Positions 1 through 7,792 of a DNA stretch of 64,000 nt are shown here, piece by piece. The stretch comes from an uncultured Eubacteriales bacterium (GTDB lineage Bacteria > Bacillota > Clostridia > Oscillospirales > Oscillospiraceae): positions 62,001 through 126,000 of the forward strand of contig OMZQ01000003.1 of NCBI GenBank assembly GCA_900315595.1, in the 5' to 3' direction. Within the stretch, counting starts at the first letter, position 1, and each line of letters opens with the position of its first letter. The position numbers and the translations under genes are program-made. The notes under the pieces were generated by a model that was not told where the DNA came from, did not search any database, and worked only from the letters and a program-made list of their open reading frames with translations.

Positions 1-489
1 CCGATGCATGAGCGGCTTCCAGCCGAAATTGACCGCCAGCAGGACCGCCGCAAGCCCGGCGGCGCGGAGGTCAAAGCCCCCGGCGGGTGCGGCGTTTTCA
101 TAGAGCATCCACGCCCCGGTGGCAAGGATGATGCCCGTCACGCAGGCCTCCAGCCCGCTCAGGGTCGCCCGGACGGCGCGTCGCTCCAGCACGTTTTTCA
201 GGACCGCCATGACGAGCAGGATGACGCAGAAGGCAGGGGTCACAACGGCAAGGGTCGCCAGGGCAGCCCCAAGTACGCCGCCTCGCGTGCTTCCGATATA
301 GGTCGCAAGGTTTACCATAATCGGGCCGGGGGTACTCTCGCTGACGGCGATCATATCCGAAAGAGCGGCGTCGTCCAGCCAGCCGTAGGACAGCACGACC
401 TCACGGATCAGCGGAATCGCCCCATAGGCCCCGCCGAAGGAAAAGAGGCCGACCTTGAGGAAGCCCCAAAAAAGCTCCAGATAGATCAT
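1..489 (-). CDS. chrA: Chromate transporter family protein, second subunit (3' end outside window)
   Basis: This is a half-length ChrA-family membrane transporter running off the left edge of the window. The translation opens MIYLELFWGFLKVGLFSFGG and contains the family signature ESTPGPIMVNLATYIG, followed by hydrophobic segments. Short ChrA proteins usually act as adjacent pairs that together form an anion (chromate or sulfate-like) carrier in the cytoplasmic membrane. Its ATG overlaps the upstream subunit's stop as ATGA, which indicates translational coupling. The real substrate is unknown; chromate is only the family label. Confidence 0.85.
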   Translation of the reverse strand, partial: MIYLELFWGFLKVGLFSFGGAYGAIPLIREVVLSYGWLDDAALSDMIAVSESTPGPIMVNLATYIGSTRGGVLGAALATLAVVTPAFCVILLVMAVLKNVLERRAVRATLSGLEACVTGIILATGAWMLYENAAPAGGFDLRAAGLAAVLLAVNFGWKPLMHR

Positions 490-1058
490 TTGCCTTTCTC
501 CTTTCCTGCAATCAGGCTTGCGGTCAGGCTGATTGCGCCGGCAGCCGCAAGCAGGGTGATCGTGGAGACGGGCAGGGAGAAGAAATTGATGGCGAGCATG
601 CTGAGTCCTGCCGCAACGATCAAGGCCAGGGACAGCGGCTTCTTCCCGGTGCGGCGGAGCATCCGAACCCCGGCGCTCAGGATGAGGATCGAGACCGCGA
701 TCCGGATGCCGCGGAAGGCCCGCGCCACGAGCGGGATCTCAAAGACCCGCCCCAGGAACAAAGACAGGGCCAGGATGATCAGAAACGAGGGCAGGACGAC
801 GCCGAAGGTCGCGGCAAAGGCGCCGGGGACGCCCCGGCTCTTGTTGCCGACGAAGGTGGCGCAGTTGATCGCCACCGGGCCGGGCGTGGATTCCGCGATC
901 ACGACGACGCGGGCGAGCTCCTCGGCGGTGATCCATCCTCTGCGATCCACGCAGACGTCCTCGATCAGCGGGATCATGGCGTAGCCGCCGCCAAAGGTGA
1001 ACAGTCCGATTTGGAAGAAGGAGGAAAAGAGCGTCCAAAGACTTGGTTTCTTGTTCAT
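486..1058 (-). CDS. chrA: Chromate transporter family protein, first subunit
   Basis: This half-length ChrA protein of about 190 residues carries FQIGLFTFGGGYAMIPLIE near the N-terminus and the conserved ESTPGPVAINCATFVGNKSR segment, followed by several hydrophobic helices. It pairs with the overlapping downstream subunit, the usual arrangement for two-gene ChrA systems. I start at the ATG at 1058 because a GAGAG Shine-Dalgarno lies about 8 bases upstream. An in-frame ATG at 1064 would sit directly against that site. The physiological substrate cannot be told from sequence. Confidence 0.88.
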   Translation of the reverse strand: MNKKPSLWTLFSSFFQIGLFTFGGGYAMIPLIEDVCVDRRGWITAEELARVVVIAESTPGPVAINCATFVGNKSRGVPGAFAATFGVVLPSFLIILALSLFLGRVFEIPLVARAFRGIRIAVSILILSAGVRMLRRTGKKPLSLALIVAAGLSMLAINFFSLPVSTITLLAAAGAISLTASLIAGKEKGK

Positions 1059-1151
1059 AGGCATTCTCTCACGTTTCGCATTCGGGCAGAAGAAGCGGAG
1101 AGGCGATCTTGTCAACCGTCTCTCCGTTCGTCTCCCGGGCGGGCGTATTTC

Positions 1152-1889
1152 TTAATCGCGGTCCCAGTTGTGCCAGACGTTCTGCACGTCGTCGTCGTCT
1201 TCCATCGCGTCAAGCAGCTTTTCCATGTTCTTGACGTCCTCTTCGTTTTCGAGCTTCTTGTATTCGCTGGGAACCTGCTCGATCTGGGCGGAAACGAACT
1301 GATAGCCCTTGGCAGTCAGCGCATCGGCCACGGTGTTGAAGTCGTCGGGATCGGTATAAACGGTGAAGACTTCGTCCTCGGCCTCAAAGTCGGCGGCGCC
1401 GGCGTCGAGCGCGTCCATCATGACGTTGTCCTCTTCCAGCTCCTCATCCTCGTTGTCGATGACGAGAACGCCCTTGCGGGTGAAGTTCCAGGCCACGCAG
1501 CCGGAAGCGCCCATATTGCCGCCGTACTTGTCAAAGTGGTGGCGGACGTTGCCCGCGGTACGGTTGCGGGAATCGGTCATCGTCTCAACGATCACGGCCA
1601 CGCCGCTGGGGCCGTAGCCCTCGTAGGTGATGGATTCGTAGTTGTCGCCCTGGCCTGCGCCGGCAGCCCGCTCCAGCACGCGCTTGATGTTGTCGTTCGG
1701 CATGTTGGCAGCCTTGGCCTTGGTGATGATGGTGGCAAGGCGGGAGTTGTTGTTGGGATCGGTGGAACCGCCGCCTTCCTTGACGGCAACGATCATTTCC
1801 TTGGCGATCTTGGTGAACGCGGCTGCACGCTTGGCGTCCTGCGCGCCCTTGGTCTTTTGAATGTTATGCCACTTGGAATGTCCGGACAT
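1152..1889 (-). CDS. yebC: YebC/PmpR family (TACO1-like) protein
   Basis: The 245-residue product begins MSGHSKWHNIQKTKGAQDAK, the hallmark start of the YebC/PmpR/TACO1 family, and has the family's full length. It includes the conserved ERAAGAGQGDNYESITYEGYGPSG segment in the middle and an acidic C-terminal region (residues about 130-240). Family members are cytoplasmic. They have been described as transcriptional regulators and, more recently, as ribosome-associated factors that ease translation of proline-rich stretches. It is monocistronic here, with its own promoter just upstream. Confidence 0.96.
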   Translation of the reverse strand: MSGHSKWHNIQKTKGAQDAKRAAAFTKIAKEMIVAVKEGGGSTDPNNNSRLATIITKAKAANMPNDNIKRVLERAAGAGQGDNYESITYEGYGPSGVAVIVETMTDSRNRTAGNVRHHFDKYGGNMGASGCVAWNFTRKGVLVIDNEDEELEEDNVMMDALDAGAADFEAEDEVFTVYTDPDDFNTVADALTAKGYQFVSAQIEQVPSEYKKLENEEDVKNMEKLLDAMEDDDDVQNVWHNWDRD

Positions 1890-1927
1890 GTATAATTCAT
1901 CCCTTCTGTTTTGGTTCTAACTTTTGT

Positions 1928-1956
1928 ATTTTAGCATAGGGTGAACGGTTTTTCAA
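1928..1956 (-). promoter_or_regulatory. Sigma-A promoter for yebC
   Basis: On the minus strand a TTGAAA -35 (1956-1951) and a TAAAAT -10 (1933-1928) are separated by 17 bases. A TGC precedes the -10, giving an extended -10. It lies about 40 bases upstream of the yebC ATG. Confidence 0.75.
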
Positions 1957-1973
1957 CCATTTTTTCAGAAATT

Positions 1974-2750
1974 TCAGAGATAGCGGATGCAGTCGCCATG
2001 GTGGGCGATCCGGACCTCCAGCTCCGGGAACTGCTCCCCCAGACGGGCGGCGAGGCTGGCGATCACGGGATTCTCGGTTTCAAAGTGACCGGCGTCGATC
2101 AGATTGAGGCCGAGCTTCTCGGCAAGCTGGAAATCGTGGTACTTAAGGTCGGCGGTCACAAAGGTGTCCGCTCCGCTCTCCGCGACAAATTCGATATAAC
2201 CTGCGCAGGCTCCGCCGCCGACGGCGACCTCACGGACCGGCTTGCCGCCGCTTGCATAGCGCAGGCCGGGGCAGCCGAGCCGATCCTTGACGAAGGCCGC
2301 AAAATCCGGCAGCTCGCAGGGCTTCACAAAGCCGGTGCGGATCAGGTGGCAGAGCGCTTCGTCCTCGTCGCTCTCAAGCGTCATAATATGGTCGAGCCCC
2401 AGGGTCTCAGCCAGGACGTCGTTCACGCCGTCAAGGGCGAGATCCAGATTCGTGTGCATGGAGATGACGGCGATCCCGCTCTCCAGAAAATCCAGCACGG
2501 TCTCGGTCATCGGATCGTCGGTCACATGGCCCGTCGGATGAAAGATGACCGGGTGGTGGGTCACGACGAGGTCGCAGCCCAAAGCCTTCGCCTCGGCGCA
2601 GACCGCCCCGGTCGCATCCAGGGCAACCAGGACCTTCGTCACCGACTTTTTGCCGCGCCCCAGCAGGAGGCCGACGTTGTCCCAGGATTCCTTCAGAGAA
2701 AGCGGGGCGACGTGAAGATCGAGATAATGCAAGACGTCATGGACTGTCAT
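1974..2750 (-). CDS. Nif3-like dinuclear metal-centre protein (YqfO/GCH1-I family)
   Basis: The product, about 258 residues from MTVHDVLHYLDLHVAP, is a compact Nif3 family protein. It has the signature LKESWDNVGLLLG, the metal-ligand segment VVTHHPVIFHP, SMHTNLDLALDGVNDVLAE, and a C-terminal DAGHFETE that supplies further ligands. Nif3 proteins form a toroidal hexamer with a dinuclear metal site; the substrate is still debated. The start at 2750 is one base after the trmK stop, and the trmK-nif3 pair is a conserved Firmicute arrangement. A longer upstream ORF exists but would overlap trmK in another frame. Confidence 0.93.
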   Translation of the reverse strand: MTVHDVLHYLDLHVAPLSLKESWDNVGLLLGRGKKSVTKVLVALDATGAVCAEAKALGCDLVVTHHPVIFHPTGHVTDDPMTETVLDFLESGIAVISMHTNLDLALDGVNDVLAETLGLDHIMTLESDEDEALCHLIRTGFVKPCELPDFAAFVKDRLGCPGLRYASGGKPVREVAVGGGACAGYIEFVAESGADTFVTADLKYHDFQLAEKLGLNLIDAGHFETENPVIASLAARLGEQFPELEVRIAHHGDCIRYL

Positions 2751-2751
2751 G

Positions 2752-3453
2752 TCATTCTTCCTTTCCATCGGGCAGAGCCAGCAGCTCCGCCAGTGCTTCG
2801 CGGAAATAGGGCGCCCGCGCAAGATCTGCGGGGTCGAGACTTTGGGAAATGCCGGCAACGGTCCGCTCCAGCGCCGTTCGGACGCGGCGCAGATAGTCTG
2901 CATACAGGGGATCGTCCGCCCGGCGCAGAGCGGGGCTGAGATACTGCTCGCCGGGGGTCAGGGGTCTCCCCTGTCCCGGTCGGACGCGCATGACGCCGTA
3001 GAGGAAGCCGCCGTCGCGGATCAGGCGCTCCTGCTCGATCCCGAAGCGGTGCTCGCCCAGCCAGCGGCGCAGGTCGTTGGCGGCGGACTGCGGCTGAAGG
3101 ATCAGCGTATAGGCCGGGTCGTCCAGCCACGGCGCGTCCGCTAAGATCCGCGTCATCAGATCGCCGCCCATTCCCGCGAGAATGAGAACCTGAAAGCTGC
3201 CGGGTTTCATGTTATGTAAACCATCTGATTGGATGAAGTCCATCCGGTCGGCGGTCCCGAAGCGGTGCGCATTGGCCCTCGCCGTGGCAAGCGGCTGTTC
3301 GCGCAGGTCGGAGGCGATCACGCGGGCGCACCGCCCCTCCTGCAGCAAACGGATGGCCAGATAGCCGTGGTCGGTGCCGACGTCAGCAGCGGTATGGCAG
3401 GGCGGAACGAGGTCGGCGCAGGCAATCAGACGCCTGGAGATCGGGAGCTTCAT
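2752..3453 (-). CDS. trmK: tRNA (adenine22-N1)-methyltransferase
   Basis: This 233-residue Rossmann methyltransferase starts MKLPISRRLIACADLVPP and has the SAM-binding motif AADVGTDHGYLAIRLL (around residues 25-40). The family motif ILAGMGGDLM follows, then ILQPQSAANDLRRWL. TrmK methylates N1 of A22 in tRNA D-loops of Gram-positive bacteria. The ATG overlaps the stop of the upstream MATE gene by four bases, and the nif3 start follows its stop, so the three genes form one translationally coupled operon. The C-terminal helical region is present, so the protein is complete. Confidence 0.94.
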   Translation of the reverse strand: MKLPISRRLIACADLVPPCHTAADVGTDHGYLAIRLLQEGRCARVIASDLREQPLATARANAHRFGTADRMDFIQSDGLHNMKPGSFQVLILAGMGGDLMTRILADAPWLDDPAYTLILQPQSAANDLRRWLGEHRFGIEQERLIRDGGFLYGVMRVRPGQGRPLTPGEQYLSPALRRADDPLYADYLRRVRTALERTVAGISQSLDPADLARAPYFREALAELLALPDGKEE

Positions 3454-4874
3454 GCGTCCTCCGCCGTCCGGTCCGGCTGGTTGAGCATGCGAAGCACGCG
3501 GGATTGCAGGATGATCGCCAGAATGAAGGTCAGGAGGTCGCCGATCGGCTGGGCAAGCTCCAGACCGATCAGGCCGAAGAATTTCGGAAGGAGAATTGCA
3601 AGCGGGATCATGAAAAGGCCCTGTCTGGCAAGGGCAAGCGTGGACGCGGGGACCATCATGCCCATCGTCTGCTGGCTCATGTTCGAGGGGACGATGAAGG
3701 CGTTGAAGGTGAGCATCGCGCATTGCAGACGGAGGATCGTCACCGCCAGCTCGCGGACCCTGGGCTCTGCATCCGGGAACATGCCGACGACCTGGGGCGT
3801 GAAGAGCTCGACCACGACCGTCACAACGATGCACCAGAGCGCCACAGCCCGGACCAGGAACCAGAAGGCCTTCCGGACGCGGCTGTAAAGGCCGGCGCCA
3901 TAGTTAAAGCCGCAGACCGGCTGGTAGCCCTGACCGAGGCCGATGACCACGTTATTGAGGAACATCATGATTTTATTGACCAGACCGAAGGCGGCGATCA
4001 GGGTCGCCTCGCCGATCGTGGGGTCAGCGCCGCCGACCAGACCGGCCATCCGGTTCAGGACCATCACGGAGATGGCTGCCGCCCCCTGCCGCATCAGAGA
4101 GGGCAGGCCGCCCTGGACGATCAAATGCAGGTTTTCCTTGCTGATCCGGGCGTGGGTCGGGTGGATGCGGAGGTTATCACCGTGGCGGGTGCCGAGGAAG
4201 AGGATGCAGAAGCTGACCGCCTGGCTGATGGCGGTTGCAGCGGAAGCGCCCTGGACGCCCATGCCGAAGACGTGGATGAACAGGGGATCGAGCCCGACGT
4301 TCAGAACCGCGCCGCTGACCACACCGACCATGGCGTAGAAGGCGTTGCCCTGAAAGCGGAGCTGGTTATTGATGGCAAAGGCGGAGGTCATAAACGGCGC
4401 GGCGACGAAGATCCAGCGCAGATACTGGACCGTCGGGGCGATCAGTCCCTTGTCCTTTCGGGCGGCGCAGAGGAACTTTGCGATCGGCTCCAGGAAAACC
4501 TCGCCGATCAGCATCAGGAGCAGGCCGAAGCCCGCAGCCAGGACGAAGCCCGTTGCAGCCATCTCGTCAGCCTTGCCGGTATCCTGCTTGCCGAGGGCGC
4601 GGGAGATGTAGTTGGCGGCGCCCTGGCCGATGAAGAAGCCAGTCGCCTGGATCAGCGACATGATGGACAAGGAGACGGAGACCGCCGCAATGGCATAGGT
4701 CCCCTCCTTGCCGCCGATGGAGCTGACGAAAAAGGTATCCGCCAGGTTGTAGAGCGTGGTAACAAGCATGCTCATGATCGTCGGGATCGCGAGCTTGAGG
4801 ATCAGGTTCTCCACCGGCGTCGTGGTCATGCGGACGTATTTTTCCTGCCGCAGGGTTTCGCTGTTTTTGGACAT
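3450..4874 (-). CDS. MATE family efflux transporter
   Basis: The 474-residue protein shows the twelve-helix pattern of the MATE/DinF family. The N-terminal segment PVENLILKLAIPTIMSMLVTTLYNLADTFFVSSIG is typical, and the second half repeats the fold from about residue 245 (LPSLMRQGAAAISVMVLNRM). The GLGQGYQPVCGFNYGAG segment before helix 9 is characteristic. MATE pumps export cationic drugs, metabolites or other small molecules in exchange for Na+ or H+; the substrate here is unknown. It is the first gene of the MATE-trmK-nif3 operon. Confidence 0.95.
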   Translation of the reverse strand: MSKNSETLRQEKYVRMTTTPVENLILKLAIPTIMSMLVTTLYNLADTFFVSSIGGKEGTYAIAAVSVSLSIMSLIQATGFFIGQGAANYISRALGKQDTGKADEMAATGFVLAAGFGLLLMLIGEVFLEPIAKFLCAARKDKGLIAPTVQYLRWIFVAAPFMTSAFAINNQLRFQGNAFYAMVGVVSGAVLNVGLDPLFIHVFGMGVQGASAATAISQAVSFCILFLGTRHGDNLRIHPTHARISKENLHLIVQGGLPSLMRQGAAAISVMVLNRMAGLVGGADPTIGEATLIAAFGLVNKIMMFLNNVVIGLGQGYQPVCGFNYGAGLYSRVRKAFWFLVRAVALWCIVVTVVVELFTPQVVGMFPDAEPRVRELAVTILRLQCAMLTFNAFIVPSNMSQQTMGMMVPASTLALARQGLFMIPLAILLPKFFGLIGLELAQPIGDLLTFILAIILQSRVLRMLNQPDRTAEDA

Positions 4875-4904
4875 GGAATCAACTCTTTCCGTTCAGATAC
4901 GAGT

Positions 4905-4931
4905 AAGGGCGGCTCGCGGAGAGCCGCCCTT
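4905..4931 (-). terminator. Perfect 11-bp hairpin after the DUF1858 gene
   Basis: AAGGGCGGCTC pairs perfectly with GAGCCGCCCTT around a five-base loop. It lies between the DUF1858 gene and the MATE operon. The T-tract is weak on either strand, so it may be a poor terminator or an mRNA stabiliser. Confidence 0.6.
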
Positions 4932-4943
4932 GATACAAGCCGA

Positions 4944-5153
4944 TCAGGCGTTGTTTGCAGCGTCGAAGGCGTTCAGATGCTTGAGGAATTCATCCACGTC
5001 CACGCCGTGAACCATGCAGGCTTCCTCGACGGTCTCGCCGCGGGAAGAGGGGCAGCCCAGGCAGTGCATGCCGATCGCAAAGAAGAGGGGCGCGGTCTCG
5101 GGCGCGATATCCAGAACGTCACCGATGATGGTGTCTTTTTCAATTTTTGCCAT
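4944..5153 (-). CDS. DUF1858 domain protein (redox-disulfide small protein)
   Basis: This 69-residue protein matches the DUF1858 family, a small domain often found beside or fused to hybrid-cluster and redox proteins. The key motif is IGMHCLGCPSSRGETVEEAC, with a CxxC pair at about residues 31-34. It is preceded by DVLDIAPETAPLFFAIG, which is typical of the family. A redox or metal/sulfide-related role is inferred from the CxxC; no substrate is known. It is monocistronic with a good promoter and ends at a perfect hairpin. Confidence 0.88.
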   Translation of the reverse strand: MAKIEKDTIIGDVLDIAPETAPLFFAIGMHCLGCPSSRGETVEEACMVHGVDVDEFLKHLNAFDAANNA

Positions 5154-5185
5154 GTTTGTGGCCTCCTTTTGTTTTTCTTCCCAGC

Positions 5186-5214
5186 ATTATAATAGGTTTA
5201 TTGACAGAAATCAA
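5186..5214 (-). promoter_or_regulatory. Sigma-A promoter for the DUF1858 gene
   Basis: The minus strand has TTGATT (5214-5209), a 17-base spacer and a perfect TATAAT (5191-5186), about 33 bases upstream of the DUF1858 start codon. Confidence 0.75.
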
Positions 5215-5220
5215 GACCTT

Positions 5221-5270
5221 TTTTTATTTTGCCGCAAAGCCCTCTGTTTTTATTTTGCCGCAAAGCCCTC
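5221..5270. repeat. Tandem 24-bp duplication of the 3' end of the glycerophosphodiesterase gene
   Basis: The 24-base unit at 5247-5270, which spans the last codons and stop of the phosphodiesterase gene, is repeated exactly at 5221-5244 with two bases (TG) between the copies. The downstream copy lies past the stop codon and carries a second, unused version of the C-terminal codons. Confidence 0.85.
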
Positions 5271-6092
5271 GAAAATAATCATGCTGTCCTCCTCGGCGAG
5301 CTGATTGGCGGTCTCCTGGTCGCGGACGACCCAGTAGAAGGTCTGCACGCCCCAGAGCTTTTTGCAGAGGCCGGGCGCGAGAGCGTCCTTGTCCTCCAGC
5401 CGATAGGCGATGAAATTGGGCATGGTGAGGAAGTTGAAGCACAGGTTCGTCAGAAGGAAGGCCTCAATTTTGTTCATGCCGGGGGCGGGGTCCTTGATGA
5501 AATTCTGGGCGAGCTGGCCGCGGACGATGCCGGGGTGGTGCTTTTTCAGCCAGCGCAGGACGCGGGGATCGAAGGATTCGACCATGTAGTCCAGTTCGGG
5601 ATACTGCTTGAGCAGATTCACGACCTTGCGGGTGAGCTCCACGTAGTTGTTATTGTCGGTTTTGATCTCGATCAGCAGCGGTGCCTTGCCGTTGAACAGG
5701 GGCAGGACCTCCTCCAGATAGGGGACCTTCTCCCGCGTACCCTCCAGGGCAAGCTGGCTCAGAACCTGAGTCGTGACCGCGGAGATATTGGCGTTGACGC
5801 CGGTGGTGCGCTTGAGGTTCTCATCGTGCATGATGACAAGTCTGCCGTCGCGGCTGAGATGGACGTCCAGCTCCGCGCCGTAGCCGTTGTTGGCCGCCAG
5901 ACGGAAGGCGCGCAGAGAGTTCTCCGGGATCCCGGCGGGGAGAGCGTGCAGGCCCCGGTGGGCATAGTCATAGTCGCCCAGCCTGCCGAAGCCGTTTTTG
6001 GGTCTGCGCTTGCCCATCATGCTCAGAGCATAGAGGCCGGCAAGCACCAGACCGATCAGATCCAAGATCAGGATGAATTTCAGAAATCCCAT
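5250..6092 (-). CDS. Glycerophosphodiester phosphodiesterase, membrane-anchored
   Basis: The roughly 280-residue protein has one N-terminal hydrophobic anchor (residues about 3-25) followed by a GDPD TIM barrel. Catalytic motifs are AHRG near residue 44, PENSLRAF, then ELDVHLSRDGRLVIMHDE, and LLIEIKTD further on. The family cleaves glycerophosphodiesters to glycerol-3-phosphate and an alcohol. I start at 6092 because GGAGG lies six bases upstream, inside the end of the upstream MFS gene; an earlier in-frame codon lacks such a site. The 3' end is tandemly duplicated just past the stop. Confidence 0.93.
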   Translation of the reverse strand: MGFLKFILILDLIGLVLAGLYALSMMGKRRPKNGFGRLGDYDYAHRGLHALPAGIPENSLRAFRLAANNGYGAELDVHLSRDGRLVIMHDENLKRTTGVNANISAVTTQVLSQLALEGTREKVPYLEEVLPLFNGKAPLLIEIKTDNNNYVELTRKVVNLLKQYPELDYMVESFDPRVLRWLKKHHPGIVRGQLAQNFIKDPAPGMNKIEAFLLTNLCFNFLTMPNFIAYRLEDKDALAPGLCKKLWGVQTFYWVVRDQETANQLAEEDSMIIFEGFAAK

Positions 6093-6093
6093 G

Positions 6094-7641
6094 TTAGTCC
6101 TCCACATCCAGGGCCTCGAGGCCCTTCTTCGCCGTAGGTTTGTTGTCTCCGTGCCGGACGAAGATCATCGTCACAAAGGCAAGCGCCACGAATATCGTTG
6201 CATACGGGAACAGCGTGGTCATGCCGCGGGTGTCCATGAAGTGACCGGAGATCATCGGGGTCACGGTCTGGGCTGCCATGCTGGCCGTGTAGTAAAAGCC
6301 GGTGTACTTGCCGACGTCGCCGCCGCGGCAGAGCTCGACGACCATCGGGAAGGAGTTGACGTTGATCGTTGCCCAGCCGATGCCTGCAAGGGCGAACATC
6401 GCGTTCATCAGGATCGTGGGGCTGGACTCGTCCAGGAAGCAGGCCGCGCCGAAGGCGGCGGTCAGCATGACGATACCGGCCAGGATCGTCTTTTTGCGTC
6501 CGAGACGGGAGGCGACCATACCAACGGGCAGATAGGCGATGATGGCGGCGGCCTGGGCAATCATCAGCGTCAGGTTGTAGTCCTTGTGCAAAATGTTGCT
6601 GGCGTAGACCGAGTACTTGGAGGTCACGGCGTTGTAGCCCATGAACCAGAGCACGATGGAGGCCAGAAGGAAGATCAGAGAGGTACGCTCCGGCTTGGTC
6701 AGCTTTCTGCCGCCGGTCTGCTCCTCATCCGCCTCCTCAATGCCGAATTTGCGGCTGGTTTCGTGCATCTCGGAAACGGATTGCGGTTCCTTGACCTTCC
6801 AGCGGAAGATCGCAAGGGCCAAAAGCATGATCCCGGCGATCACGGCAAAATAGCCGGTGTAGCTCATCAGCGAGTGCCGGATGGAGCTGGTGGCAAAGAC
6901 CATGCCAAGACCGAGGATCAGAATGCCGCCTGCGCTGCCCATCAAATTGATGACTGCGTTTGCCTTGGAACGGAGCGGCTTGATCGTCACGTCCGGCATC
7001 AGGGCGACCGCCGGGCTGCGGAAGGTGGACATTGCCACGAGGATGATCAGAAGCAGAACAATAAAGACGATCAGATAGGTCGGGTTGGACTTCGTGATCT
7101 GGTGCGCACAGGCCTGGCGCGCCGGAACGACGTAGTTCGTATAGTCGGGGTTGGTGACGGTTTTGCCGTCCTTCTCGATCTGGCTTCGGATCGCCGTGAA
7201 GGATTCCAGGCTGAACTTCTCGCCCAGAACGAATTTCTCGCCGTCCGGGCACTGGAGCGTCGCGTCCTTCTGCTCGGTATAGATCTCGGTCAGAGCGGCG
7301 GGGTCGTCGATCGCGGAGAAGCGGCTGAGCTGCTTGAGCTGGGCGTTGTCCACGAAGCTCAGGCAGACCAGGACGACGGCCGCGATGATGGTGCCAAAGA
7401 GAATGAAGGGCGTGCGGCGGCCCAGCCGGTGGCGGCAGCGGTCCGAAATCGCACCGAACAGGGGCAGCATGAACAAGGCCAGGACGTTATCCAGGGCCAT
7501 CACGACGCCCGACGCCGTCTGCGGCATACCGAACTTGTTGGTCAGGATCAGCGGGATGGTGTTGTCATACGCCTGCCAGAAGGCGCAGATCAGGAAAAAA
7601 GCAAAGCCGACGAATATGGTTCGCTTGTAATTGAGCTTCAT
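6094..7641 (-). CDS. MFS transporter (GPH/SLC45-like sugar or solute permease)
   Basis: The 515-residue protein has about twelve predicted membrane helices. The MFS loop 2-3 signature is seen as PLFGAISDRCRHRLGRRTPF (residues about 60-80), a form common in the glycoside-pentoside-hexuronide and SLC45-like groups. An unusually long hydrophilic stretch (residues about 115-180) lies between helices. The substrate is unknown. It is followed without a gap by the glycerophosphodiesterase, whose ribosome-binding site lies inside its last codons, so a glycerophosphodiester-related substrate is possible but unproven. Confidence 0.88.
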   Translation of the reverse strand: MKLNYKRTIFVGFAFFLICAFWQAYDNTIPLILTNKFGMPQTASGVVMALDNVLALFMLPLFGAISDRCRHRLGRRTPFILFGTIIAAVVLVCLSFVDNAQLKQLSRFSAIDDPAALTEIYTEQKDATLQCPDGEKFVLGEKFSLESFTAIRSQIEKDGKTVTNPDYTNYVVPARQACAHQITKSNPTYLIVFIVLLLIILVAMSTFRSPAVALMPDVTIKPLRSKANAVINLMGSAGGILILGLGMVFATSSIRHSLMSYTGYFAVIAGIMLLALAIFRWKVKEPQSVSEMHETSRKFGIEEADEEQTGGRKLTKPERTSLIFLLASIVLWFMGYNAVTSKYSVYASNILHKDYNLTLMIAQAAAIIAYLPVGMVASRLGRKKTILAGIVMLTAAFGAACFLDESSPTILMNAMFALAGIGWATINVNSFPMVVELCRGGDVGKYTGFYYTASMAAQTVTPMISGHFMDTRGMTTLFPYATIFVALAFVTMIFVRHGDNKPTAKKGLEALDVED

Positions 7642-7723
7642 AGCCCGTCCCTCTCTCTCGACAGAATTCGACGTTTCTATTATAATACATTTATTTCAAA
7701 AATGCACGAACTATTTTTTGAAA

Positions 7724-7752
7724 TTGACAGATTTCTGTTTTCGTATTACAAT
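7724..7752 (+). promoter_or_regulatory. Consensus-like sigma-A promoter for mutY
   Basis: TTGACA (7724-7729), a 17-base spacer and TACAAT (7747-7752) form a near-perfect promoter about 40 bases upstream of mutY. On the opposite strand, TATAAT (7684-7679) is the likely -10 of the divergent MFS gene. Confidence 0.85.
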
Positions 7753-7792
7753 AGGCGGAGAATTCGGAGGGGAGGCGGCTGTTACGGATCGC

